Source of the DNA: Melanopsichium pennsylvanicum
Taxonomy: Eukaryota; Basidiomycota; Ustilaginomycetes; Ustilaginales
DNA: 64,000 nucleotides
Assembly: GCA_900208305.1 (NCBI GenBank)
Contig: OAPG01000020.1
Coordinates: forward strand, 1 to 64,000
Direction of reading: 5' to 3'
The stretch's first letter is position 1. Each line of letters opens with the position of its first letter. The notes under the pieces were generated by a model. It was not told where the DNA came from and did not search any database. It was given only the letters and a program-made list of their open reading frames with translations. The position numbers and the translations under genes were made by a program. Below, piece after piece: positions 1 to 8,498 of the stretch.

Positions 1-100
1 CCCTAACCCTAACCCTAACCCTAACCCTAACCCTAACCTAACCCTAACCCTAACCCTAACCCTAACCCTAACCCTAACCCTAACCCTAACCCTAACCCTA
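1..100. repeat. Telomeric repeat array (CCCTAA)n
   Basis: The window starts with uninterrupted CCCTAA units, the C-rich strand of a TTAGGG telomere, so position 1 is at or near the physical end of the chromosome. One unit at 37-41 is a 5-base CCTAA variant. The array stops at about 100, where GGATCC begins the subtelomeric sequence. Confidence 0.97.
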
Positions 101-177
101 GGGATCCAAGACGAAGACGGAAGGGAGACGGGATGCTTTGGCAGATGAGGGATCCGAAGGAGGTAGGCCCTCGCTGC

Positions 178-543
178 CTAGTTTTGAGACATTGCGGTCC
201 TGTCTTCCCCCAAGTATGTGATGGCTTTTGGCTGGCTGCCAGAATTGTTTCCTGTCAAGGAGCCTCGGGACCCGCTCGAGTTGGACGAGAAGGAGTTGTC
301 GGGACTGGCGGACGAGTCTTCGTCGTCGCTGATGAGGATCGGGTTGAGGCAGATCATTGGATAGCCGTAGGCGTTGACCAAATCCAATTCGGCCTGGATG
401 AGGTGCGCTTCGGCTTTGGGCTGACGGGCCAAGAAGTCGTGCTTGAAGTCAAAGTGATCTTGCGAGCAGATACGGCAGGACCGTGTCAGGGGGCGTTGTG
501 CCAAACTCAAGCTTTGCGCCGAGATCCGCTGAAACCGTCTGTT
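178..543 (-). pseudogene. 3' end of an unidentified subtelomeric protein-coding gene
   Basis: The minus frame is open from about 543 down to a TAG at 178. Its codons end mostly in C or G, as in the real genes of this window, which the overlapping plus-strand frame does not explain. The readable part has a CxxC (CRIC), a charged stretch ending in NAYGYPMICLNP, and an acidic and Ser-rich tail (SDDEDSSAS). There is no ATG at the upstream end, and the frame runs there into a dispersed repeat (484-656) before a TAA at 544-546. I read it as the C-terminal part of a gene cut by repeat sequence, or a last exon. I do not recognise the family. Confidence 0.4.
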
Positions 544-656
544 TTAGCGTGTTTGAGATTGAGACCTGATAAGCAGGCCGGTTCTATTGTGTTTTGCTAT
601 GAGACCTGCTGCGCAACTCTTGAGCTGACTGACCACTGTGAACACTCCGTTCAGAG
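484..656 (-). repeat. Dispersed subtelomeric repeat, copy 1
   Basis: This stretch shares a 19-base exact block (636-654) and a 14-base exact block (518-531) with 10982-11038 in the opposite orientation. It also shares a looser series of motifs (GTCAGRGGGCGTTG, then TGAAACC, then TGTTYTAGCG) with 1474-1560 in the same orientation. The spacing between blocks differs among copies, so the copies are partial and rearranged. Identity of the parent element is unknown. Confidence 0.5.
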
Positions 657-660
657 GTAA

Positions 661-1139
661 TGCGGCTCGTCTGTGTGTTGTAAGACCTTCACGATGCACG
701 AGTGCTCTTGATGCAAGTGTTGGTCACCGTCAGGGACTGCTTCGGATGGTCTTGAAGCTGTCGTGATAATGAATTGGCTACGGTGGAGGTTCCGTGACCG
801 CGGTTGAGGTTCCGCCTACAGTTGAGGTGCTGTAGTGTCAGTGATGGTGCTGACAATTGTCGATGAAGCTTGTCTCCTTATACTGAGGAGAACACAGACA
901 CTGGATAGCTGCAATACCGTATGATTGCAGCTGCTGACGAGAACTATATACTGAGTAACTGGTAACGACTTGTAAAGTAAAGACTGGGTTAATATAAAGT
1001 AGAGTGGATGAGTCCTGCTCCTCCACGACTGTAAAGACTGTGTTCTTATATACCTATGGCCCTCCAGGGGCTCCCTTTTGTCCGCTATGACCCTGGTACA
1101 CCAGAGTATCAATGGCCACCAGAGTTTCGACGTGTCCGC
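661..1139. other. Subtelomeric non-coding stretch, possible LTR remnant
   Basis: No convincing reading frame is present. A GGTTGAGGTTCCG-like motif is repeated around 785-825. The part from about 833 to 1060 is richer in A and T, with TATATA-like runs and few codon-like features, and resembles a worn promoter or LTR. Termini and target duplications cannot be shown. Confidence 0.3.
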
Positions 1140-1422
1140 GAGCTTGGGCCCCGTGCTAATCAATGCCGACTGTCATCAACTATGACAACCACGAGCTTGG
1201 GCCCTGTGTTAAACAATGCTGACTGCCCTCAACTATGACAACCACGAGCTTGGGCCCCGTGTTAAACAATACCAACTGCCAGCAACCATGTCGCCCTTGA
1301 GCTTGGGCCCCGTGCTAACCAGTGCTGGCTGTCAGCAACCATGACACACACAGCGGACGGTAGCTTGGGCCCCGTGCTAACCAGTGCTGGCTGTCAGCAA
1401 CCATGACACACACAGCGGACGG
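1140..1422 (+). repeat. Five-unit subtelomeric minisatellite
   Basis: Five tandem units start with the core GAGCTTGGGCCC at about 1140, 1193, 1246, 1299 and 1361. The first three are 53 bp. The last two are 62 bp, nearly identical to each other, and carry an added ACACACACAGCGGACGG segment. The units diverge toward the telomere and are most alike on the centromere side, suggesting recent duplication there. Confidence 0.85.
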
Positions 1423-1473
1423 TCCTACATCATGTTGCACCCTTCCATCAGGCCTCCTGTACCAGACGGAGGC

Positions 1474-1560
1474 TGTCAGAGGGCGTTGCACTGATATCGG
1501 ATGAAACCACGTGTTCTAGCGGATGTCAACCTGAAACCCAATAGAACACAGTGTTTCACC
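1474..1560 (-). repeat. Dispersed subtelomeric repeat, copy 2
   Basis: This short stretch at the 3' end of the disrupted gag gene resembles 484-610 in the same orientation. It shares the GGGCGTTG, TGAAACC and TGTTCTAGCG motifs in order. It overlaps the gag stop codon at 1556, so the repeat may be part of the old gag element's 3' region. Confidence 0.4.
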
Positions 1561-2556
1561 GGGTTTGAAATCCACCTCCGGTAACAGACCGTTCCAGGTA
1601 GATGTACTTCCCAGACTGGGGCAGCTTGTATGCCCGGGTGCGTACGCCATCCTTGTTGATGTACGCTACGTTGGCGGGGGCGTAGTTGGCTGCCAGGCCT
1701 GATCTGGGAGGGGCTCTGTTGGCATAGGCGCCCTGGGTCGGAATGCGCTCGACGGCGTTGCCGGCCGAGACGGAGACTGGAGCCGCAAAGACGGGGCTGT
1801 ACTGAAGCGGAGGCTGGGCAAATGTGCCTGCCTGAAGCTCGGTGCGCTTGTTGCAAGCGGTGGCGCGGCTGCCAGAGCAAAGAGCGGTGCGCCAAGGTCC
1901 TTCGAGACTACAAAGCTCAACGAGGAGCTTGTCCATGGTTGCCGTGGCGGACATGTGCGTCCTCACGTCCAGTTGCAGCAAGGCCGGAAGACCAAGGCGG
2001 ATCTTGTGCAGCAGGTCATGTTCGAGGCGCGTAGGATAGGCAGAGCGCAGGAGGGATAGCTTGGCGTAGAAGTACGCCGCAATGGACTCCTTGGGCCAAT
2101 CCCATTTCCTGTCGTCTGCGATGCGACGGATTTCGCTTGCGTCGGGCTGGAACGCATTGCGCAGGGCTGTGTCCCACTCGGCCCAGGCGGTGTTGAGCTG
2201 GGAGCGCTGTTGGGCGCTGACAAGTTGGTACCACTGCGCCGCCGTGTCGCGCAGGCACAGGGGCAGGGTGTCGACGATTGCAGCCTCCCAGCTGGGATCT
2301 TGACGGCTTTGGACAAGTGCGTTGACTTGTCCCAGGAAGAATTCGAGCTTGTCGGCGCTGCCGTCGAACGTTCTGATGTCCTCCGGTTTGATGGCTTGTC
2401 GGCGGGCGGCGCTGACTGCAGTGGCCGGCGAAGTGGCACGGGGCTGCTCGAGAGGAACGGGGACGGTTCTGGTGTCGGCCTGGGGAAGGGTTGAGTTGTC
2501 CTGAAGGCCGTTTCGTTGAAACACGCGGGTGCGAGCAAGTCTGGCGGCCTCGGCGG
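1556..2556 (-). pseudogene. Older retrotransposon gag, C-terminal part, split by the chromovirus
   Basis: This minus-strand frame encodes the larger part of a Gag-like protein. The core DGSADKLEFFLGQ and a following Trp/Leu-rich segment resemble the Ty3/Gypsy gag capsid domain, and the younger element's Gag has the similar DGSQDKLEDFLDQ. The frame is open to a TGA at 1556-1558 and has no CCHC zinc knuckle. Its N-terminal part lies 7.6 kb away at 10194-10457. Removing the inserted element and one copy of the target duplication joins the two into one 419-residue frame without a stop or shift. No pol follows it, so this was either a gag-only (non-autonomous) element or a gag-derived gene. It is now disrupted. 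Confidence 0.8.
2552..2556. repeat. Target site duplication GGCGG (left)
   Basis: These five bases flank the left LTR and match 10194-10198 beyond the right LTR, as expected from Ty3/Gypsy integrase. Confidence 0.9.
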
Positions 2557-2986
2557 TGTTAAGGCTGTAGGGTCTAGATACCGCGGGCGGCTACAGCCGG
2601 GATGGAGGCTACGGGTACGGAGAGGTCGTAGGCGGGGCGACACAGGCGGTCGGGGGTCAGAGCACACTACTGCGTTGCTATAGAGCTAACTAAGTAATAC
2701 ATGCGACGAGGTCCGGAGGCAACCTCATGTCAGGCGGGGGCGGGGTGGTAAGGTACAGGAACTATCGGTCACTTCCCACCGCGGCGTTGCAATGTTAGGT
2801 TGCCAACGGTCGTATCCTACGTACGGAGGGGCCAGCCGCGGTTGGGCGGTAGGAGGGTCGTGTCAGGCCGACCGCTCCGCTGCGAGGGGTCCGGAGAGGG
2901 TCGGTCGGGGCCTGATCACGACGATCGCTCAATCGGGAGGGGGGCCGAGCACCCCCTCTTTGGACTCCGGTTGGTAGGCACTAACA
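2557..2986 (-). repeat. 3' LTR of the chromovirus
   Basis: It is a 430-bp direct repeat of 9764-10193, with TGTTA at one end and TAACA at the other. It differs from the other LTR at 2805 (A for G), 2913 (T for C) and 2976 (A for G). All three are transitions, and the first two destroy a CpG present in the other copy. Confidence 0.95.
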
Positions 2987-2989
2987 TTA

Positions 2990-2997
2990 CCCCCCGG
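2990..2997 (-). other. Probable polypurine tract
   Basis: Read in element sense, a run CCGGGGGG ends four bases before the 3' LTR. A purine run at this place normally primes plus-strand DNA synthesis. The run is short and the call rests on position. Confidence 0.4.
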
Positions 2998-3220
2998 TTC
3001 AGGCCGACTGGTCCCCAGGCGGCTGATAGGACAGGAGGGCGAGGGGGGTCGTACTCCCTCAACCTTAATCTGCGCCAGGGGCGCCTCTCTGTACAAGTTG
3101 CGACGCTCGTCTCGGCAATTTAATTGCGGATGCGCAGCAATGAGGCAATACCACCCACAATGCCTTGGACCGGCGGAATTGACTGTGCGCCATTGCTCGT
3201 GCGTAGCTATCGAGGAGGGA

Positions 3221-3227
3221 TATAAGG
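3221..3227 (+). promoter_or_regulatory. TATA box of the antisense accessory gene
   Basis: TATAAGG lies 64 bases before the chosen ATG at 3291, and the leader between them is pyrimidine-rich (TTCC, CCCATTCTTC repeats). This is typical spacing for a short fungal 5' UTR and argues that the antisense gene has its own promoter. Confidence 0.5.
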
Positions 3228-3290
3228 ATGGGGTTCGACGGGTCTTCCTTCTCGATTTCCCCCATTCTTCCCCATTCTTGTTTTTTCGCA

Positions 3291-4745
3291 ATGTCGTCGC
3301 CACCAGCAGACGCTTCCTTGGATTGTCTTTTTTTTTCAATGTCGTCGTCACCAGTAGACGCTTCCATGGATTCCCCGGCCGACAACCCGTCGGCCGGTGT
3401 CAGTACCGTTCCCTCTCCGTCGCCTACGTCCGCGACGGCGGCAGCGTCGGCAACAGCAGCAGCAGCAACAACAACAACAGCACCAACAACAACAACAACG
3501 TTACCCGCTTCCGGAGGTGAGTCGATCGTGGTTCCGTTGTGATTCGGTTGCGGATGGGGGCCCAGAGGGCCTGACAACCACCGGTCGGTGCCGTGGAATG
3601 GGTTACTGACGTTTGTTCCCTCCCCCTTGTTTCGATTACGACAGATCGGCCGTCGGAGACCTCCGCTGGTCCCATCCGGGGGGTGCGCCGTTCTCCGCGT
3701 GCTCACCTTTCCCGGGGGGCCAACTCGGGCCGTCGCGAGCGCGCCGTGCGTCAACAGTCTGCTGATCCGTCGGCCATCCCTTCCTCTGCATCGACCAACA
3801 CTTCCCTCGTCCTGGCGCCCCGGAATTCGATGCCGTGGTCGCGTCCTTCGGTTCCCATCGAGATCACTCCGGAACTCGTTGGTGATGGTAAGTATTTGTT
3901 CCATTGCTGTGTTGATTGGGATCGCTACTGACGTTTGTGTTTCCGTGGCCGATACGACAGACCTTGCCCCGCTATGGGCCGAGACGTGGGGCGATTGCTA
4001 CGGCTGCGTATGCGCCGGCGTTGCCTGTGAGCGGGCGGGAGGCGATCTCCGCTGCCGTCGGTGTCAGGGGCAGCACGGGCAACCCTGCGACGCGGATATG
4101 CGCGGTAAGTATTTCCGTCGGGCGTCTGTCGCGATGTCCTGGGTGGTCGGCTGACTCTTGTTCCTCCTTTTGTTTTCCTCGACAGTCCCACCACTTGGCG
4201 GCGCCCAAGGTCCCCTCCGAATGAGGGTTTACGCGTGCTTGCTTGAGAGGTGGAGGTCCGGAGGGGTCGGTCGGCGTCGCCGCCCCCACCCCAACGTCAG
4301 GTTGTCGCTGAGGACACTTGGCGAGATCCCGGAGGAGGAGGAGGAACTGAGGGAGGAGGTGGCTCGGGTGGGCGCGGTGGGTCGGGAGCGGGAGGCGGCT
4401 CGCAAGCGAGCTAGGTCTCGCCCCGACCGTCCAGCCGAGGCTGCCCGAGAGCGGCGTCGCACTCGGGCGCGGGCCCAAGGCCAGCCGGGGGAGTCCGCTA
4501 CGGGCCTGGGGGACCTGGGTGCGGCCGTAAGGCGTGCCGAGTCCCTCTTCCACGGGGTGCAGGAGGGGACTGAGTTATTTCAACAGGGGCTGGCCGACGT
4601 GGCTGCGCTGTTGCTGACAGAGTCGCTGAGGACCGGCGGCGAGCGAGAGCTCCGCCGGATCAGCGAGATCCAGCAACTGTCGCAGAACACGCGACAGCAG
4701 GTGGACGTGGTCTGGGCGTGGTTGGAGGGCTTCCGGAGGGACTAG
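3291..4745 (+). CDS. Antisense spliced accessory gene of the retrotransposon, Zn2Cys6-like cluster plus charged C-terminus
   Basis: Exons are 3291-3516, 3645-3887, 3961-4104 and 4186-4745. Joined, they give 390 codons without a stop. Introns (128, 73 and 81 bp) have GTGAGT or GTAAGT donors, CTGAC branch sites and GACAG acceptors, and all three are in phase 1. Residues 1-75 are Ser/Pro/Ala/Thr-rich. Residues 169-199 hold six cysteines spaced CX2CX6CX8CX2CX7C, matching the fungal Zn2Cys6 (GAL4-type) cluster, though without its usual basic loop. From about 220 the protein is Glu/Arg-rich with probable coiled coil. The gene lies opposite to gag-pol, between pol and the 3' LTR, so its introns would survive retrotransposition. 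ATG 3291 was chosen for its context. ATG 3228 and 3339 are in frame, and 3339 begins a 48-bp duplication of the start. A role in regulating element or host transcription is inference. No homologue was searched. Confidence 0.75.
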
Positions 4746-4928
4746 CCCCGGGGCCCCTCCTCGAATGCACTTGTTTTCTTTTCTGTCGCTTGCGTGTGTG
4801 TGTGTCCGTGTGTGGGAGTGGGGGTGAGGGGAGCCCGACCGGGTCTCCTACCCCAGAGGTCGGGGACCGGAGGGGTTTTGGCTCCGGCGGGGGGGTCTCC
4901 CGACGGCGACCGTCGCTCGTATCCGTGC

Positions 4929-6044
4929 CTAACGCCGGGTAGGGGCCGGCTTGGTCGGGTTCGCGGCGTGGTACGCAGCGACCAGATCCGGGGCGCGGTC
5001 CACGTCTTCCGCCGGGACCCAGCTTGGGGGGTACCCTACCCAGGAGACCTTGTACTGTAGGCGTCCGGCGCGGCGGCGGGAGTCCAATACGCCCTCGACT
5101 TCGAAATTGGCGTAGTCGTCCTCCAGAGTAGTCGGTTGGGGGGCGTCGCTGGACTCCCTGACTCCGTCGGGGTATGGCTCCAGCATCTGTACGTGAAAGA
5201 CGGGATGGACCTTCCACGACGGAGGCAGGAGGAGTCGGTAGGCTCGGTCGCTAATCACCTCGTCGACTTTGAACGGGCCGGCGAGGGGGTTGGAGAGTTT
5301 GTGGGAGGGTCGGTCGCTGCGGAGGTGCTTGGTATGGAGGAGCACCAGGTCCCCCCGGCGGAACGAGACGTCGCTCCTGCGACGGTTAAACCACTTCGCG
5401 ACGGCAAGGTTGGCTTTGGCGATGGCGTCCTGGCACACCCGCACTTTATCCGCCGACGGAACGTTGGAGGTGGCCGGGGGGATGGAGGGGTGTGCCCGAG
5501 GTGCAAATGTGAAGCAAGCTATAGCCGGGGCGATGGTTGTGGTTGCCGACGGTCTTTGGTTCAGCGCGAGCTGGGCTGTCGGCAGGAGGGTTGCCCAGTC
5601 GCTGTGGTTGTAGGCCGTATAGAAGCGGAGGAACAACTCCAGCGTCTGGTTGGCTCGCTCGGTCTGGCCATTTGTTTGAGGGTGGTAGGCCGACGAGTAA
5701 GACCCTTTAATCCGGAGGGCCCGGAGGAGCTCCGTCCAAACGGAAGCTACAAACGTGGTTCCTCGGTCAGATACAATGGTGTCCGGGAGGCCAAAGTATG
5801 AAAAGACGTAGCGGTGGAGCTGGTACGCCAAAGTCTCCGCCGTATCGGTTTTGTTTGCAGGAATGAAGACCACAAACTTGGTGAGGCGGTCGACGACTAC
5901 GAGAATGGAGTTGTAGGTGGTGCCGTTGGCAAGGGAGGGCGGGAGGTCAGTGATGTGGTCCATGGTAATAGTGGACCACGGCCGATCGGGAGGGACCGAC
6001 GGGAGAAGGTAGCCGTGGGGTTTGTGACGGGGGTGTTTTGCCCT
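4929..6044 (-). pseudogene. Integrase core and chromodomain, downstream of an in-frame TGA
   Basis: This continues the pol frame after the TGA at 6047-6045. It holds the integrase catalytic core, with the first Asp in MDHITD, the second in VSDRG and the Glu in QTERANQ, arranged as D,D-35-E. A linker and the GPF/Y-like LAGPFKVDEV segment follow, then a C-terminal chromodomain with the aromatic pattern YKVSWVGYPPSWVP. Known chromovirus chromodomains steer integration to marked chromatin. The stop removes this half from the polyprotein unless it is read through. Where the TGA stands, CxxC is normally followed by a basic residue, so a CGA to TGA change is the likely cause. Confidence 0.85.
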
Positions 6045-8492
6045 TCAGCAGGCCGCGCAAGAGGCGACATAGCTGTCGGTGTCCTGCACCATGGTTGGCC
6101 AGTAAAAACGTTGACGCATGAGATGGAGGGTCGTCTTGCGGCCAGGATGTCCCGCCGTAGGGTGGTCGTGCAGTAGGTGGAGTGCCTTGTCCCGTAATTG
6201 GGGTGGCAGGTAGACGTGACCCTCTGAGGTGTACGGGACACCATCGCGGACGGCAACGTTTGGGGGGAGGTTGGCCGCTTTCCGGAGGGCTTCGATCCAC
6301 TCCGTAGGCAGGGGGTCCGAGGAGTGTACGCCGGCTGCCCTTGCAAACAAGTTTGCAGGGAGGAGAGTGGCTTGGTTGGCGGGGTCTGGGCGCGACGGTC
6401 CGTCGGGGAACAAGTTGTGCCGGCGACTCAGAGCGTCGGGGCGGACGGCCTCCTTACCCGGACGGTAGTGGAGGACAAAGTCGAACTCAGCCAGGTCGGC
6501 TTGCCAGCGGGCTTGGCGACGGTTGAGTTGTCGCTTCGTCTGAAAATACTGGAGCGCCTGGTGGTCGGTGTAAATGAGGAACGGTCGGGTGAGGCCATGG
6601 AGGTAGTGTCTCCAAGCGCCGCAGGCGTCTACGATAGCCAGGAGTTCCTTGTCGTGGATTTTGTAGTTACGCTCCGCCGGGATCATCTTTCGCGACCAGT
6701 ATGCCACAGGATGGAGGGTATGCGAGCGGCTGTTGGGCTCGGCGCTCGCGTCGGCGCCCTGCTGTGGGTGCCACTGCGACAGCACGGCGGCTACCACAGC
6801 ATCGCTCGCGTCTGTTTCGACGACGGTGTAGAGCGTTGGAGAGAAGTGCCGGAGGATAGGGGCAGAGGTGAACGCTTCTTTCAGCCGGTTGAAGGCTGCC
6901 GTTGCTTCCGGGGGCAGGTCTACCTTTCCGGAGGCTCCTCCTTTCAGGAGGTCGGTGAGGGGGGCCGCTACACGAGAATAGTGGCGGATGAAGCGACGGT
7001 AGAAGTTGGCGAATCCGAGGAAGACTTGGATCTGTCGGATCGACTGTGGTGGCGGCCACTCCAAGACTGTACTGACCTTGGTCGGGTCCATGGAGAGGCC
7101 GTCGGGACTGACAAGGTAGCCGAGGAACTCGATGGAGTCGGTGTGGAATTCGCATTTGTCCGGAGCGCAATACAGCTGATGCTTCCGTAATCGATCCAAC
7201 ACTTGGCAGACGTGGTGGTGGTGGTCGGCCTCGTTGTCGGAGAAGACTAGGATGTCGTCCAGATATACGATGACGGACACGTCTAAGAGATCCGACAGCA
7301 CGTGGTTCATGAGCCGTTGGAAGGTCGCCGGAGCGTTGCAGAGGCCGAACGGCATGACGAGGTATTCGTAGCTGCCGTAGCGCGTGCGGAATGCGGTCTT
7401 CCATTCGTGGCCGGGGGCGATCCGGAGGAGGTTGTAGGCACCCTTCAGGTCAAATTTAGTGAAGATCTTGGCCGTCGCCAGCCGATCAAGGTGTTCGGAG
7501 ATGAGGGGGATCGGGTAGCAATCCTTGACGGTGATGGCGTTGAGGGCGCGGTAGTCCACACACGGCCGGAGGCGACCGTCCTTCTTTGGTACAAAAAGGA
7601 GGGGCGCGGCAGCTTGGCTACTCGACGGTCGGATGAAGCCAATGGCCTGCATCTTCCGGAGGTAGTTCCGGAGCTCCTCTTGTTCGCGGTGCGACAGTGA
7701 GTAGAGTGCGCCGTAGGGAGGGGTTTTGCCAGCCTCCAGGTTGATCTCGTGGTCGTGTGGGCGGTGGGGAGGCAATTGGTCGGCCCTCTCGGCGTCGAAG
7801 ACGTCGGCGTACTCGCGGTACTCTGGCGGTAGGACGGCGAGGTCGGTCGCGGAAGCTCGGAGGGGCAGTAGCTCCTCTTCCGGTTCTGGGAGGACCAGCA
7901 GGTCCTCCTCAGTGGAGACCAGCTGTCGCCGGCCGACCAAGTTGTGGAGTTCGTTCTTTTCGATTTTGGGGTTGGAGGGCACCGTGACGGTGTGGGGGAC
8001 CCGGAGGTCCCACGTACGGAGGGTATAGTTTGGCTCCGGCCTGGCGGCCTCGATCCAATCCATCCCCAACAGCATGTTGTGGGAGGTCATGGGGGTGATG
8101 AAGAGTTGGTGGCGTGAGGTGATGCAGTGGTTGTTGATGATGATATCCACCGCCGCGTGGCGACTGATGGCGGCTGACATGCCCTGGAGGAATGTGGCGT
8201 GGACGGATTTACGGAGGGAGTGGGTAAGAATGTTGGCCGTTGCGACCATTTCGGGAGTAATGAAAGAGGCGGTGGCGCCGGTATCGAGCAAGGCAAGGCC
8301 TTGCGTGTCGCCGACGCTTACCAAGCATTCGTAGGTTGGTAAGGTAGGGTGTCGATGGATCCGGAGAACGGATCCCTCTTGCTCCACGACGGGAGTGTCG
8401 GTCCGGTGGGCTGCCCAGAATGCTGCGGCGAGCACCCGGAGCTGGCTTAGGTTGTCGATGGGTTCGGACCGAAAGAACCCATCGACCCTTAG
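6045..8492 (-). CDS. Pol: protease, reverse transcriptase, RNase H, integrase zinc domain
   Basis: The frame is expressed as a -1 extension of gag. It is open from about 8525, overlaps the gag end and has no ATG near its start. Domains in order are an aspartic protease (LLDTGATASF, DTGA at 8285-8274), reverse transcriptase (VPKKDGRLRPCVDYR, then YLDDILVFS at 7265-7254), RNase H (VVETDASDAVV, YTDHQAL, DALSRR) and the HHCC zinc domain of integrase (HDHPTAGHPG to CAAC). A TGA at 6047-6045 then ends the frame right after the second CxxC cysteine. The reading frame is otherwise undamaged over 815 codons. It makes the enzymes for reverse transcription in a cytoplasmic particle. Confidence 0.92.
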   Translation of the reverse strand, partial: LRVDGFFRSEPIDNLSQLRVLAAAFWAAHRTDTPVVEQEGSVLRIHRHPTLPTYECLVSVGDTQGLALLDTGATASFITPEMVATANILTHSLRKSVHATFLQGMSAAISRHAAVDIIINNHCITSRHQLFITPMTSHNMLLGMDWIEAARPEPNYTLRTWDLRVPHTVTVPSNPKIEKNELHNLVGRRQLVSTEEDLLVLPEPEEELLPLRASATDLAVLPPEYREYADVFDAERADQLPPHRPHDHEINLEAGKTPPYGALYSLSHREQEELRNYLRKMQAIGFIRPSSSQAAAPLLFVPKKDGRLRPCVDYRALNAITVKDCYPIPLISEHLDRLATAKIFTKFDLKGAYNLLRIAPGHEWKTAFRTRYGSYEYLVMPFGLCNAPATFQRLMNHVLSDLLDVSVIVYLDDILVFSDNEADHHHHVCQVLDRLRKHQLYCAPDKCEFHTDSIEFLGYLVSPDGLSMDPTKVSTVLEWPPPQSIRQIQVFLGFANFYRRFIRHYSRVAAPLTDLLKGGASGKVDLPPEATAAFNRLKEAFTSAPILRHFSPTLYTVVETDASDAVVAAVLSQWHPQQGADASAEPNSRSHTLHPVAYWSRKMIPAERNYKIHDKELLAIVDACGAWRHYLHGLTRPFLIYTDHQALQYFQTKRQLNRRQARWQADLAEFDFVLHYRPGKEAVRPDALSRRHNLFPDGPSRPDPANQATLLPANLFARAAGVHSSDPLPTEWIEALRKAANLPPNVAVRDGVPYTSEGHVYLPPQLRDKALHLLHDHPTAGHPGRKTTLHLMRQRFYWPTMVQDTDSYVASCAAC

Positions 8493-8498
8493 TTTCCC
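8454..8498 (-). promoter_or_regulatory. Programmed -1 frameshift signal at the gag-pol junction
   Basis: In element sense the heptamer G GGA AAC (8498-8492) lies directly before the gag stop TAA (8491-8489), in the register required for simultaneous -1 slippage. After a 5-base spacer (TAAGG) comes a perfect 12-bp hairpin, GTCGATGGGTTC with its complement GAACCCATCGAC around a 9-base loop (8486-8454). Slippage leads straight into the open pol frame. Heptamer, spacer and stem together match the known eukaryotic and retroviral rule. Confidence 0.85.

Noticed and set aside
133..660. 175-residue plus-strand frame next to the telomere
   Set aside because: The opposite strand from 178 to 543 has the codon bias of real genes. 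The plus frame crosses into the dispersed repeat and looks like its shadow.
3065..3904. 279-residue minus-strand frame between integrase and 3' LTR
   Set aside because: It overlaps exons 1 and 2 of the antisense gene, contains runs of Val/Ala read from the CAG/CAA repeat, and has no retroelement domain. The spliced plus-strand gene explains the sequence better.
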